Assembly (NCBI RefSeq): GCF_014646155.1
Contig: NZ_BMMX01000005.1
Span: forward strand, 173,319-237,318
Origin: Mangrovihabitans endophyticus
GTDB lineage: Bacteria > Actinomycetota > Actinomycetes > Mycobacteriales > Micromonosporaceae
Length of the DNA stretch: 64,000 nucleotides
Reading direction: 5' to 3'
The translations under genes were made by a program, and so were the position numbers. Under the pieces are notes generated by a model. It had not been told where the DNA came from. It saw only the letters and a list, made by a program, of their open reading frames with translations, and did no database searches. This document shows positions 51,849 through 61,289 of the stretch, in pieces. Each line of letters opens with the position of its first letter. Positions within the stretch are counted from its first letter, which is position 1.

Positions 51849-54538
51849 AGATCCTCAGCGTTCGCCGACTGCGCGGGCCCAACGTCTATCTTTCCCGGCC
51901 CGCCGTGATCGCCCGGCTGGACCTCGGCGACCTCGCCGGGGTGGAGACCTCCGACGTGGCCGGCTTCCCGGAACGCCTGTTGCGGGCGCTGCCCGGCCTG
52001 GCCGAGCACCACTGCGCCGCGGCCGCGCCGGGCGGATTCGTCAGCCGGATGCGCGGCGGCACCTACTTCGGGCACGTGACCGAACACGCCTGCATCGAGC
52101 TGTCCCAGCGCATCGGCCGGGACGTCAGCTTCGGCCGTACGCTGTCCGCCGGTGAGCCCGGGCGATACGACCTGATCATCGAGTGCCCGGTCGACGAGGC
52201 GCCGGACTCCACCATGCCGGCGTTGCTGCTGGAGGCCGCGGTCGACCTGGTCACCGCGGTGCTGACCGGCCCCGCCATGCCACTACCCGAGGAACTGCAG
52301 GAGATGCGGGCCCGCGCCGAGCGGGAGGCCACCGGGCCGAGCACCCGATCGATCATCGCGGCGGCTCGCCGCCGCGGCATCCCGGTCGAGCGGTTCGGCG
52401 ATCTCAGCCTGCTGCGCCTGGGCTGGGGTACGCGTCGCCGGCTGGCCTGGGCCGCGATGACCGACCGCACCTCGGGCGTGGGCGTCGATCTGGCTTCGGA
52501 CAAGGAACTCACCCGGCGTCTGCTGAACGACGCGGGCATCGCCGTGGTCCCGGGCGCCGCGGCGGACACCGCCGATGCGGCAGTGCGGCTGCTGCATGAG
52601 GTGGGCGCGCCGGTGGTGGTCAAGCCCCGGTACGGCCGGCAGGGCGAACACGTCGCGCTCGGCCTGACCACACCCGAGCAGGTGCGCCAGGCGTTTCATG
52701 AGGCCGGCGGCGACGTGGTGGTGGAGCGGCAGCTCGCGGGCCGCGACTACCGGGTGCTGGTGGTGGACGGTGCCGTGGTCGCGGCGGCGGAGCGAGTGCC
52801 GGCGCACGTGATCGGCGACGGTCGGCACACCGTCGCCGAACTGGTCGACATCGCCAACGCCGACCCGCGCCGGGGCGAGGGCCACGCGCGCTTCCTCACC
52901 CGGATGCGGATCGACGAGCGGGCCCGCGCGGTCCTGGACCGGCAGGCGTGCACCACCGCGACGGTGCCGGCCGCGGGCCAGGAGGTGTGGCTGCGGGACA
53001 ACGCGAACCTGTCCAGCGGCGGCGTCAGCCGCGACGTGACCGACCGGATGCACCCGGACGTGGCCCGGCTGTGCCTGCGGGTGGCCGCACTGATCAGCCT
53101 GGACATCGCGGGCATCGACCTCCGGCTCGCCGACGTGTCCCGTCCGCTTGCGCCCACCGGCGAGCCGGCGGACGTCTGCGGCGGGGTCATCGAGGTGAAC
53201 GCGGCACCCGGCCTGCGCATGCATCTGGCCCCGGTGCAGGGCCGCGCGCGTGACGTGGGCGATGCCATCGTGGCGGCGATGTTCCCGGACGGCTCCGACG
53301 GGCGGATCCCGAGCGTCGCGATCACCGGCACCAACGGCAAGACCAGCGTGGCCCGGCTCGCCGCGCACCTGCTGGCCGGCACCGGCCTGTGCGTCGGGCT
53401 GACCGACACCGACCGGGTCAGCATCGGCGGCCGAGTGGTGCACCGCGCAGACGCCACCGGCCCGCGATCGGCGCAGATGGTGCTCGGCGACCCCGCCGTG
53501 CAGGCCGCGGTGCTGGAGACCGCGCGTGGCGGTCTGGTGCGCCGGGGTCTGGGATACGACTGGACCGACGTCGGCGTGATCACCAACATCACCGCCGACC
53601 ATCTCGGCCAGGACGGGCTGCAATCCATCGAGGACATCGCGCACGCCAAGGCGCTGGTCGCCGAGCGCGTCCGCGACGGTGGGACGCTGGTGCTCAACGC
53701 CGACGACCCCTGGGTGCGCAGCCTGGCCGACCGGCCCCGGGTGCGTGCGGACCGCAAGCGGATCGTCTGGTTCGCCGAGGATCCCGGCAACCCGGTGGTC
53801 GCCGCGCACCTGGCCGCCGGCGCCACCGCGTACGTGCTGCAGGACGAGTGGCTGGTGCAGGCCACCGGCGCCCGGCGCACACCGCTGATCCGGGTGGCGG
53901 AGCTGCCCGGCGCGTACGGCGGCGCGGCCCGGCACATGGCCGTCAATGCCCTGGCCGCGATCGCCGCCGCGCGGGCGTTGGGCGCGTCGCAGGATTCGGT
54001 GATCAAGCGGCTGACGGAGTTCCGGCCGCAGGTGCACAACCCGGGCCGGGGCACCCTGCTGCGCCGCGGCGACGTGTCGGTCTTCGTGGATTACGCGCAC
54101 AACCCGGCGGCGCTGGCCGCGGTGCTGCGCACCCTGCACCGTCTGTACGGCCCCCGGCACTGCATCGCCGCGGTCACTCTTCCGGGTGACCGCCGCGACG
54201 ATCTGCTCACCGCGTCGGCGCAGGTGCTTGCCGACGGGGTGGACCGGGTGGTGCTGTACGACGACGAGGACCCTCGTGGCCGCCGGCCCGGCGAGGTGTC
54301 CGCCCTGGTCGAACGGGAGATGCGGGGCCGGCGGCCGGAGCTGCGGGCGGTCCGCGCGACGGGTTACGCCGAGGCGGTGCCGCAGGCGTTGCGACTGGCT
54401 CGTCCGGGTGAGGTGGTGCTGGTGCTCTACGAGAAGCTGGACCCGGTCCTGGAGCTGTTGTCCCAGCTCGGGGCGCTTCCCGCGGACACCGGTCCGGCGG
54501 GTGCGGCGCGGGGGCTCGTGACGGCCGCGAAATCTTAA
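51845..54538 (+). CDS. cphA: Cyanophycin synthetase
   Basis: 897 residues, the normal length for CphA. An N-terminal domain is followed by an ATP-grasp domain (VVVKPRYGRQGEHVALGL ... VVERQLAGRDYRVLVV) that adds aspartate to the backbone. A Mur-ligase-like domain then adds arginine, with P-loop ITGTNGKTS at about residue 493 and VFVDYAHNPAALAAVL. It builds the nitrogen-storage polymer from Asp and Arg. ATG 51845 overlaps the cyanophycinase stop. Confidence 0.95.
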   Translation: MKILSVRRLRGPNVYLSRPAVIARLDLGDLAGVETSDVAGFPERLLRALPGLAEHHCAAAAPGGFVSRMRGGTYFGHVTEHACIELSQRIGRDVSFGRTLSAGEPGRYDLIIECPVDEAPDSTMPALLLEAAVDLVTAVLTGPAMPLPEELQEMRARAEREATGPSTRSIIAAARRRGIPVERFGDLSLLRLGWGTRRRLAWAAMTDRTSGVGVDLASDKELTRRLLNDAGIAVVPGAAADTADAAVRLLHEVGAPVVVKPRYGRQGEHVALGLTTPEQVRQAFHEAGGDVVVERQLAGRDYRVLVVDGAVVAAAERVPAHVIGDGRHTVAELVDIANADPRRGEGHARFLTRMRIDERARAVLDRQACTTATVPAAGQEVWLRDNANLSSGGVSRDVTDRMHPDVARLCLRVAALISLDIAGIDLRLADVSRPLAPTGEPADVCGGVIEVNAAPGLRMHLAPVQGRARDVGDAIVAAMFPDGSDGRIPSVAITGTNGKTSVARLAAHLLAGTGLCVGLTDTDRVSIGGRVVHRADATGPRSAQMVLGDPAVQAAVLETARGGLVRRGLGYDWTDVGVITNITADHLGQDGLQSIEDIAHAKALVAERVRDGGTLVLNADDPWVRSLADRPRVRADRKRIVWFAEDPGNPVVAAHLAAGATAYVLQDEWLVQATGARRTPLIRVAELPGAYGGAARHMAVNALAAIAAARALGASQDSVIKRLTEFRPQVHNPGRGTLLRRGDVSVFVDYAHNPAALAAVLRTLHRLYGPRHCIAAVTLPGDRRDDLLTASAQVLADGVDRVVLYDDEDPRGRRPGEVSALVEREMRGRRPELRAVRATGYAEAVPQALRLARPGEVVLVLYEKLDPVLELLSQLGALPADTGPAGAARGLVTAAKS

Positions 54539-54539
54539 A

Positions 54540-54566
54540 TGATCGGTTGTCGCGATCACCCGATCA
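54540..54566. terminator. Hairpin just after cphA
   Basis: TGATCGG (54540-54546) and CCGATCA (54560-54566) form a 7-bp stem directly after the cphA stop, with TCGCGA inside the loop. No T-run; weak terminator candidate. Confidence 0.4.
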
Positions 54567-54691
54567 GTGGGGGTCGCCCAGGTGAAACGATGTTTCGGCA
54601 ACGTCGATCTTCATGCAACTCTCAGTAATTGCAGACAGTCAACCTTTTGACGGCGTCACGTTTCCGTCGCAAATCGTACCCCTGGGTAGTC

Positions 54692-54838
54692 ATGCGGCGA
54701 CTTTTGGTAAACGGATTTGCCGCACTGATTGGTTATCCGGCATTAGCCGCAACGATCGCTAAATGGGCAAAATACCTCTGGATGCTCGCCGGTATGCCCG
54801 TTGACCTGCTGTTTCGCGGCGTGTTTGGCGGTTACTGA
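54692..54838 (+). CDS. Possible small hydrophobic peptide (48 aa) with atypical codons
   Basis: From ATG 54692 a 48-residue frame reads MRRLLVNGFAALIGYPALAA, then a tryptophan- and lysine-containing amphipathic stretch (TIAKWAKYLWMLAGMPVD) and LLFRGVFGGY. Codon use is unlike every neighbour (TTT, TTA, AAA, ATT, GTA are frequent). There is no clear Shine-Dalgarno sequence. It could be a transferred small membrane peptide or toxin-like peptide, or an accident of an AT-rich regulatory RNA region. Confidence 0.35.
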   Translation: MRRLLVNGFAALIGYPALAATIAKWAKYLWMLAGMPVDLLFRGVFGGY

Positions 54839-54922
54839 TGATCGTTCCGACTCTTTACAGAGAGTGATTCCCTCTCCTCGCGTCACGCTGTCGAGCAGTC
54901 GAAACGGCCTCCTGTGGTGGGC

Positions 54923-54928
54923 TAACAT
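54923..54928 (+). promoter_or_regulatory. Candidate -10 element of the kinase gene
   Basis: TAACAT lies about 110 bp before the kinase start in a GC-rich context; no convincing -35. Listed at low confidence. Confidence 0.25.
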
Positions 54929-55038
54929 CTCGCCGTCGATGGGGAATGCCACGGTCCAGTGACGAACCGTGTGCGCCCCGACGCCGGGACGCATGGCGGT
55001 GCAGCTCGGCGTTTCTCGAATCGCGCATGTGGGGGCAC

Positions 55039-57411
55039 ATGAGCACGACGGACCTGCCGGGTTCGAGCCTGCTGGCCAATCGCTACCGATTGGTCGAACG
55101 GCTGGGTGCCGGCGGCATGTCAGTGGTTTGGCGAGGATTCGACGAGGTCCTCGGCCGTCAGGTGGCGGTCAAGGTGCTTCCCCCGTCGACCAGCGCCGAT
55201 CCCTCGTTCCGGCGACGGCTGCGCGCCGAGGCGCAGGCAGCGGCCCGGCTGAGTCACCCGCACATCACCGGCGTCTACGACTACGGGGAGGCGACGACGG
55301 TCGACGGCGAGGCCGTGCCGTACGTCGTGATGGAACTGGTCGACGGCGAGTCGCTGGCGGCCGTGCTGGCGCGCACCCGGCGCCTGCCCTGGTCGGCGGC
55401 GGTGCGCATCAGCGCCGAGGTGTCCGCCGCCCTCGCGGCCGCGCACGCCCGGGGCATCGTGCACCGGGACGTCACCCCGGCCAACGTCATGCTCACTCCG
55501 TCCGGCGCCAAGGTGGTCGACTTCGGCATCTCCGCGCTGATCGGGGAGAACGACATCGACCCGGACGGCAGCCTGCTCGGCACGCCGGCGTACCTGGCGC
55601 CGGAGCGGCTGGAGGGCGGTCAGGTCAGCCCGGCCACCGACGTGTACGCGGTGGGTCTGCTGATCTATCGCACGCTGATCGGCCAGTTGCCGTGGGACGT
55701 GGGCACCACCACCGCGCTGCTGCGCGCGCACCAGTACACCGAGCCCGAGCCGCTGCCGCCGGTCGAGGGGCTGCCCGTGGTGGTCGAGCGGCTGATCGCC
55801 CGATGCCTGCAGAAGCGCCCGGCGGACCGGCCGTCCAGCGCCGAACTGGCCGAGGTGCTGGCCGGGGTGACCTCCGGCGCGCCGAGCGCGGGCTTCGTGC
55901 CGGACTGGGCGGACAACGGCGAGGACACCACCATCCTGCCGTCCAGCTATCCGCGCACCGACGAACGCATCAGCCGGCACGGCCAGGCCCGGGTGCCCGA
56001 GCAGTCGCCCGCCGGGCACGGCCGGGCGGCGGTGCCGGACGCGGAGAGGCCGTCCCCGATGGCGCCGTCGGCACCGGGTGCCTCGCTGGCCGCCGCGTCC
56101 GCCGGCCTCGCGACCGGTGCGCCGCGACCGGATCATCTGGCCGGCCCGGCGGCGGCCGGACCGCCGACGGGCGCACCCCCGGTTGACGGTGGCGGGCGCT
56201 CGCCGTACGCGGGGACTCCGCGCAACAGCCGCTTCGCCGCTCCGCGTGCCGCGGCCTCGGCTCCGCCCGACGCGCCGATCCGCCGCCCACTGCCGGTCGA
56301 GTCGGCACCGGACACCGCCACGCCGGACGCCGAGCCGACGGGCTTCGCGTCCCCGGGCTTCGCGTCCCCGGGCTTTGCCTCCCCGGCTGCCGACGCGCCA
56401 CCGCCGGACGCTCCGGCGGCATCGTTGCGGCCCGCCGTCGGGGACGCCCCGGCGGTGCCCGCCGCACCTTCCGGTGCCGGAGCGGCTCCGCCGCACCGGC
56501 CGTCCGCTCCGCCGCCCGCCGGCGGTGCGCGCGCGGCCCAGGGTGGAAACCGTCGCCTCTTCGTGCTCTGCGGCACCATGCTGGCCATCGCCGCCGCGGC
56601 CGGCGCGTGGAGCCTGATGCGCCACGACGGGACCGCCCCGAACACCGTCGCGGTCAAGGAGCCGCCGCCGCCGAGCGTGGTGCCCGACTCGGGCAAGTGC
56701 GTGGTGAGTTACGCGGTGATGTCCGACGCCCGAGGTCGCTTCAACGCCTCGGTGACGGTCGCCAACCGCAACACCACGGCGATCAAGGACTGGCGGCTCT
56801 GGTTCCTGATGCAGGGTGACCAGGTGATGAAGTCGACAAGCGGCGCGAAACTCACCCAGGACGGCAAGGAGGTGCGCCTGACCTCGGGCGGCACCCTGCA
56901 GCCGCAGAAGGCGCTGACCTTCCGGGTGAGCGGCCGCTACGAGCGCAACAACGCGGCGCCGATGGCGTTCGAGCTCAACGGCAACACCTGCCGGACCTAC
57001 GTGTCCACCAAGCCCGGCGAGCCGTCCCGGTCGGTGGAACGGCTGTCCAACGGCACGACGAAGCTCGGTCCGGTGGCGGCCGCGGACCCGGCCACCGGAA
57101 TCGTGATCGGTCCGAGCGGCGTGGTGTCGGTGGGCCCCACCACGCCGGGAGCCAGCCGTGGCGCATCGGAGCCGATCGACCCGGCGCCGGTCGGCTCGGA
57201 GGTGGTGGACGAGCCGCTGAGTGGCCACGGAACCGAGACGTCGATCGCCCCCAACCCGGACACGGATCCGCCGTCGGCGACGCCGTCGCCCACCGCGACG
57301 ACCGTCGCCGCCACCACGTCGCCGGTGGTCGCACCTCCCGGCGACACCTCCACGCCCGATCCGGTCGACTCCGGGCCGGACAAGAACGGCGCCGATCCCC
57401 TGGACAACTGA
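55039..57411 (+). CDS. Receptor-type Ser/Thr protein kinase with CBM2-like outer domain
   Basis: About 790 residues. The N-terminal kinase domain (about 15-275) has GAGGMSVVW, Lys45 (VAVKVL), HRD at 142-144 and DFG at 161-163. The catalytic loop reads HRDVTPANV, with Thr where most kinases have Lys. A long Pro/Ala-rich linker with GFASP repeats leads to one membrane helix (about 505-525). The outer region (about 550-655) begins and ends with cysteines and resembles a family 2 carbohydrate-binding module, followed by a disordered Thr/Pro tail. It may sense polysaccharide. ATG 55039 chosen; ATG 55027 is possible. Confidence 0.85.
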   Translation: MSTTDLPGSSLLANRYRLVERLGAGGMSVVWRGFDEVLGRQVAVKVLPPSTSADPSFRRRLRAEAQAAARLSHPHITGVYDYGEATTVDGEAVPYVVMELVDGESLAAVLARTRRLPWSAAVRISAEVSAALAAAHARGIVHRDVTPANVMLTPSGAKVVDFGISALIGENDIDPDGSLLGTPAYLAPERLEGGQVSPATDVYAVGLLIYRTLIGQLPWDVGTTTALLRAHQYTEPEPLPPVEGLPVVVERLIARCLQKRPADRPSSAELAEVLAGVTSGAPSAGFVPDWADNGEDTTILPSSYPRTDERISRHGQARVPEQSPAGHGRAAVPDAERPSPMAPSAPGASLAAASAGLATGAPRPDHLAGPAAAGPPTGAPPVDGGGRSPYAGTPRNSRFAAPRAAASAPPDAPIRRPLPVESAPDTATPDAEPTGFASPGFASPGFASPAADAPPPDAPAASLRPAVGDAPAVPAAPSGAGAAPPHRPSAPPPAGGARAAQGGNRRLFVLCGTMLAIAAAAGAWSLMRHDGTAPNTVAVKEPPPPSVVPDSGKCVVSYAVMSDARGRFNASVTVANRNTTAIKDWRLWFLMQGDQVMKSTSGAKLTQDGKEVRLTSGGTLQPQKALTFRVSGRYERNNAAPMAFELNGNTCRTYVSTKPGEPSRSVERLSNGTTKLGPVAAADPATGIVIGPSGVVSVGPTTPGASRGASEPIDPAPVGSEVVDEPLSGHGTETSIAPNPDTDPPSATPSPTATTVAATTSPVVAPPGDTSTPDPVDSGPDKNGADPLDN
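56341..56385. repeat. 15-bp tandem repeat (GFASP x3) in the kinase gene
   Basis: Three 15-bp units (GGCTTCGCGTCCCCG type; the third copy diverged) in the disordered linker between kinase domain and membrane helix. Confidence 0.85.
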
Positions 57412-57418
57412 TCGCCGA

Positions 57419-57468
57419 GGCGTTCCATCGCCCGGAACGGTAAACCCCTTTCCGGGAGGTGGAACGCC
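57419..57468. terminator. Nested hairpin after the kinase gene
   Basis: GGCGTTCCA (57419-57427) pairs perfectly with TGGAACGCC (57460-57468), and inside them CCGGAA pairs with TTCCGG. It begins eight bases after the stop codon. No T-run. The remaining 240 bp to the next gene hold nothing I can support. Confidence 0.65.
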
Positions 57469-57707
57469 CGCGTTACGGTGACAGTGAGACCTGCGGGCAC
57501 GCGTGGGACGGACCGGGGGACCCGGGCGGCCCCACGCGACCACTCGGATCGGCACCGATTTGCGCGTCGATGGTTCGGCGTGCCTGCCGGGCCGCCGGGC
57601 GATCGCGAGGAAGATGGGCGGCAACCGGGCTGCAACGTGTCCGGATCGGCTCTGCACCCGCGGACGTGTCCACTGGGTTCAGCATGTCGCACATCGGGGA
57701 GTTCGCC

Positions 57708-57962
57708 ATGATCAGCATGGTCCAGGATTTGGCAGCGGAGGCGCTGTTCGCCTCCCACGTGCAACCATCTGAGCATCCGAGTCCGCACACCCTGGAAGAG
57801 GCCGTGAGCGCGATGATCGTGCGGCACGGCAGCGACGGGTGCGCCGCGGTGGTCGCGGCCGAGTTCGGCGACCACCCGGACGAAGCGGTCCGACGGATGT
57901 GCTGGGCGCGGTCCGCGTTGCTGGCCATGACCGGTACGCGCGCTCCGCACCTCGTCTCCTGA
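57708..57962 (+). CDS. Conserved hypothetical protein (84 aa)
   Basis: A small soluble protein: MVQDLAAEALFASHVQPSEHPSPHTLEEAVSAMI, then GCAAVVAAEFGDHPDEAVRRMCWARSALL. The pattern is one I associate with short actinobacterial proteins of unknown function. ATG 57708 has GGGGAG six bases upstream; ATG 57684 in the same frame would add eight residues and lacks such a site. It is not known to interact with the neighbouring sigma factor. Confidence 0.7.
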   Translation: MISMVQDLAAEALFASHVQPSEHPSPHTLEEAVSAMIVRHGSDGCAAVVAAEFGDHPDEAVRRMCWARSALLAMTGTRAPHLVS

Positions 57963-58090
57963 TAGCTGAGCTTTTTCCGCAAAAAACACCATAAAAGCAA
58001 CCGAATTCGTCCGCTCCTGCACCTTGGAGCGACAAGGGTTCTCCTCGTCAGCCGGTTCACACGCCGGTTCGTACGAGCGAGGAGGACCCC

Positions 58091-58993
58091 GTGCCTGCCA
58101 CGACCGAACTCCCCGCCGCCGTCGGCTCCGCCCACGACGCGCCGTCCGCGCGTGACATCGAGGACCTGGTCCGCGAACACATGCCGATGGTTGGCCACCT
58201 CGTCAGGGAACTGCTGAACCGCGTCCCCGGACATGTCCACGCCGACGACCTGTCGTCAGCGGGGTTCGCCGCGCTGCTCGGCGCGGCCCGTTCCTTCGAA
58301 CCGAGCAGGGGCATCCCGTTCCACCGATTCGCCGCCGTGCGAATCCGGGGCGCCCTGCTGGACGAGCTCCGCGGCCAGGACTGGGCGAGCCGCTCGGTGC
58401 GCGCCCGCGCACGCCGGACGACCGCGGCGCGGCAGGAACTGACCGCGGCGCTGGGCCGTACCCCGACCGACGCCGAGGTCGCCGAGATGCTCGGCATCGG
58501 GCTGTCCGAGCTGTCGTCCGTCGATGAGGACGTGCAGAAGGCGGCGTTGCTGAGCCTCCAGGGCTTCCCCACCGGCACCGCCGAGGAGATGGTGCCGGAG
58601 CTCTCCGAAGGACCCGAGGACCTGCTGATCAAGCGCGAGCGGCTGGGCTACCTGCACCAGGCGGTGCAGGCCCTGCCGGAGCGGCTGCGCGTGGTGGTGG
58701 TCGAGTCGTTCCTGCAGGAGCAGCCGCTCAGCGAGGTGGCCGCCCGGCTCGGGGTCACCGAGTCCCGGATCTCGCAACTGCGCACCGAGGCGCTGCGGCT
58801 GCTGCGCGAGGGGCTGAAGCACAGCCTGGAACCGGAACAGCGCACCCCGCACACCGGCGCCGGCGGATCGCGCCGGGGACAGACGCAGCGCCGTCGCTCG
58901 GAGTACTTCGCCCGGGTGGCGGAACAGGGCAACCTACGCGCCCGCCTGGCGCTGACCGACAGCCACGGTGTGCCGATCGCGCTGGCCGCCTAA
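58091..58993 (+). CDS. FliA/WhiG-type alternative RNA polymerase sigma factor
   Basis: A 300-residue sigma-70 family member with regions 2, 3 and 4. Region 2 is VREHMPMVGHLVRELLNRVPGHVHADDLSSAGFAALLGAARSFEPSRGIPFHRFAAVRIRGALLDELR; region 4 is LPERLRVVVVESFLQEQPLSEVAARLGVTESRISQLRTEALRLL. This matches the sporulation/motility (WhiG, FliA) group. The C-terminal 60 residues extend beyond region 4 and are basic. GAGGAGG precedes GTG 58091. The upstream 128 bp include an AT-rich patch and two GCCGGTTC direct repeats. Confidence 0.88.
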   Translation: MPATTELPAAVGSAHDAPSARDIEDLVREHMPMVGHLVRELLNRVPGHVHADDLSSAGFAALLGAARSFEPSRGIPFHRFAAVRIRGALLDELRGQDWASRSVRARARRTTAARQELTAALGRTPTDAEVAEMLGIGLSELSSVDEDVQKAALLSLQGFPTGTAEEMVPELSEGPEDLLIKRERLGYLHQAVQALPERLRVVVVESFLQEQPLSEVAARLGVTESRISQLRTEALRLLREGLKHSLEPEQRTPHTGAGGSRRGQTQRRRSEYFARVAEQGNLRARLALTDSHGVPIALAA

Positions 58994-58997
58994 GCCG

Positions 58998-59807
58998 TCA
59001 GGCGGTCGCCATCGCTTGGTCGCGCTGCGGCTCGGGCGGCTCGCCGAGCCGCTCGCACAGCGGATCGAGCGCGGCGCGCACCGCACGGATGTCGGCGCCC
59101 ACGGCGGTCGCCAGGCGGCCCGGACCGGCGAGATCCATGATCACTGCGGTGCCGTGCGCCGGAGAAGCCGCCGGTCCTGCGGGTGCCGCCGTGGCCGTCA
59201 CCGGGGGACCGGCCAGCAGCACGGAGCCGTACGCGCCGCCCGTCCCGGAACTGCCCAGGACGGCAGGCCCGGACCAGCCCGGCGCGTCCGCGCCCACGGC
59301 CAGTTCGTGCCGGTAGAGGGTGGCTCCGGCGTACCGGACCAGAACGTCCGTGCGGACCTGCCCGCACGGCTCACCGTGGCGTCCGCAGACCAGGTCGTCG
59401 CGCCACACCACGGTGGCGCCCGCCTCCGCCTCCACGACGGTGACCGCCCGATGGTCGCAGCCCGCCGCGGCGATCAGCGGTTCGGGCAGCCAGCGCAGCG
59501 TCGCGCCGGCCGCCACGCGGGCCTCGATCCGCAGCCGGGACGCCGGCCGGCCGGGCGGGCCGGGCAGCGCCAGCGACGCCGCCACGCTGCGGATGTCCAG
59601 CCTGGCCGCGGGGTCGACCTCGATCCGCAGGCTCAGATCGTCGCCGCGCAGCGGCCCCGCCGCGCCACCCACCAGGTGCACGGTGAGGCCGGCTCCGCCG
59701 TCCGGCCCGGTGCGGCGCAGCAACAGCGGCGATTCGCCGCGCAGCACCGTGAGCCGGGTGCCGCCGCGTCCGTTCGCCTCGGCGACCACCCGCGCCGTGG
59801 CGCGCAT
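58998..59807 (-). CDS. ureD: Urease accessory protein UreD
   Basis: 269 residues. UreD binds the apo-urease and scaffolds UreF and UreG for nickel insertion. Family-like parts are LRGESPLLLRRTGPDGGAGLTVHLVGGAAGPLRGDDLSLRIEV and LIAAAGCDHRAVTVVEAEAGATVVWRDDLVCGRHGE. The ATG shares one base with the ureG stop. Last gene of the urease operon, convergent with the sigma gene four bases away. Confidence 0.88.
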   Translation of the reverse strand: MRATARVVAEANGRGGTRLTVLRGESPLLLRRTGPDGGAGLTVHLVGGAAGPLRGDDLSLRIEVDPAARLDIRSVAASLALPGPPGRPASRLRIEARVAAGATLRWLPEPLIAAAGCDHRAVTVVEAEAGATVVWRDDLVCGRHGEPCGQVRTDVLVRYAGATLYRHELAVGADAPGWSGPAVLGSSGTGGAYGSVLLAGPPVTATAAPAGPAASPAHGTAVIMDLAGPGRLATAVGADIRAVRAALDPLCERLGEPPEPQRDQAMATA

Positions 59808-60601
59808 CAGCCGGTGGTGGCGTGCTGCGACCCGGCCACCAGGGTGCGGATCCAGTCCGCCACCGGCGTCGCCGCCCGGTCCTGCGTGAGCGAGAGGAAC
59901 ACCGTGGGCAGCTCGCCGCGGCGCGCCCGCGCGTCCCGGTCCATCACCGACAGGTCGGCGCCCACCAGCGGCGCCAGATCCGTCTTGTTGATCACCAGCA
60001 GGTCGGCGGTGGTCACGCCGGGACCGCCCTTGCGCGGCACCTTGTCGCCGCCCGCCACGTCCACCACGAAGATCTGCCGGTCGATCAGGCCCTTGCTGAA
60101 CGTGGCGGTCAGGTTGTCGCCGCCGCTCTCCACCAGCACCAGGTCCAGCGGGCCCAGACTGGATTCGAGATCCTCCACCGCGTCCAGGTTCGCGGAGATG
60201 TCGTCGCGGATCGCCGTGTGCGGGCAGCACCCGGTCTCCACCGCGCGGATCCGCTCGGCCGGCAGCACCCCGTTGCGCAGCAGGAAATCGGCGTCCTCGG
60301 TGGTGTAGATGTCGTTGGTGACCACGGCCAGGCGCAGCCGCGTGCCCAGCGCCCGGCACAGCGCCGCGACCAGGGCGGTCTTCCCGGAGCCCACCGGGCC
60401 GCCGATGCCCACGCGCAGCGCACGCGGGCCGTGCAGCAGCGGCTCGTGCGGGTCGACCGCCGGGTCCGGGTGGGTGTGCGGGACCTCGTCCGGGCCGTGC
60501 GCATGCACCACCGGCTGCTGCCCGGCGATACCGGGACCGTGCGAGTGCCGGACGGCGTCGGTGGCCGGGCCGGGGGCCTGCGCCTCAGGATGCTGCACCA
60601 T
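59807..60601 (-). CDS. ureG: Urease accessory GTPase UreG with histidine-rich N-terminus
   Basis: 264 residues. SIMIBI-type GTPase that powers nickel delivery. The P-loop is GGPVGSGKT (67-75); [14 protein letters not shown] with the CPH metal site, [11 protein letters not shown] and [13 protein letters not shown] are as in the family. The first 57 residues carry nine histidines ([18 protein letters not shown]), a probable nickel store. No ureE gene is present in the operon, so this extension may replace it. GGGAGG lies five bases before the ATG. Confidence 0.95.
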   Translation of the reverse strand: MVQHPEAQAPGPATDAVRHSHGPGIAGQQPVVHAHGPDEVPHTHPDPAVDPHEPLLHGPRALRVGIGGPVGSGKTALVAALCRALGTRLRLAVVTNDIYTTEDADFLLRNGVLPAERIRAVETGCCPHTAIRDDISANLDAVEDLESSLGPLDLVLVESGGDNLTATFSKGLIDRQIFVVDVAGGDKVPRKGGPGVTTADLLVINKTDLAPLVGADLSVMDRDARARRGELPTVFLSLTQDRAATPVADWIRTLVAGSQHATTG

Positions 60602-60626
60602 GGAACCTCCCCATGCGGAAAAACGG

Positions 60627-61289
60627 TCAAGAGGCAAACAGACGCACCTCCCACGTTGCGTGCTGCTCGGCGCCGATGTCCAGCAGCGGGGCACCCGCGG
60701 CGGGCAGCGTGTCCACCGGATCGCCGGCCCGCGCGGCGGCCTCGTCCGCGATCCGGTCGCAGGCGCCGGCCAGCCCGGCCAGCAGCGCATGGGCGCCGAA
60801 CGGGTCCAAACCGAGCAGCCGGACGCCGGCGGTGGCCGGGCCGGTGAGCGTGCCGTAGGCCGCGGCCACCGCGGCATCGCGCGGCACGAGCCCGGCGCCG
60901 TGCGCGACCGCGCCCAAGACCACCGGGTGGTGCGGGGCGATCCGCTGCGCGGCCGGCCGGTCGAGCGCCGGGACCGGCCAGAGGATCCGCCCCGCTCGCA
61001 TCAGTGCCCGCCCCTGCGCCCGGGACGCCTTGCGCAGCGCGGGCGACGGCGTGCGCGCGTCCAGCCCCGCATCCAGGTCGCGCCACCGCTGCGGGTCGGC
61101 GCAGGCCGCGGCGGCGAAGGACGCCGTGACGACGCCGGCGGTGGCCAGCCGCCCCTGCAGGAACCCGTCCAAGTCCGCCATGCCGCGCACCCGGCCGGAC
61201 GAGACCGCCGCCTCCAGCCCGCCGGAATGCGCGTGACCGCCGGCGGGCAGCCGCCCGTCCGCGAGCACCAGCAGCGTGGTCAGCGACAT
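60627..61289 (-). CDS. ureF: Urease accessory protein UreF
   Basis: 220 residues, all-helical. The start [24 protein letters not shown] is typical. UreF acts with UreD and UreG as the activation complex and gates the GTPase. The ATG shares one base with the ureC stop (TGATG). Confidence 0.88.
   Translation of the reverse strand: MSLTTLLVLADGRLPAGGHAHSGGLEAAVSSGRVRGMADLDGFLQGRLATAGVVTASFAAAACADPQRWRDLDAGLDARTPSPALRKASRAQGRALMRAGRILWPVPALDRPAAQRIAPHHPVVLGAVAHGAGLVPRDAAVAAAYGTLTGPATAGVRLLGLDPFGAHALLAGLAGACDRIADEAAARAGDPVDTLPAAGAPLLDIGAEQHATWEVRLFAS

Larger units (their letters stand above)
54567..55038. other. AT-rich island between cphA and the kinase gene
   Basis: About 470 bp, of which 54590-54860 is far less GC-rich than anything else in the window. 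It contains TTGACG (54647-54652), the inverted pair GCAAATC / GATTTGC around 54669-54720, a possible 48-codon gene, and ACTCT-N6-AGAGT near 54853. TAACAT (54923-54928) may be the -10 of the kinase gene. A structured RNA is an alternative reading to a peptide. Confidence 0.45.

Noticed and set aside
54540..55038. Cyclic di-AMP (ydaO-type) riboswitch before the kinase gene
   Set aside because: I could not find the conserved core sequences of that riboswitch.
58091..58993. Stress sigma factor of the SigB/SigF type
   Set aside because: The region 2 and 4 patterns and the spacing fit the WhiG/FliA group better; no anti-sigma gene lies next to it.
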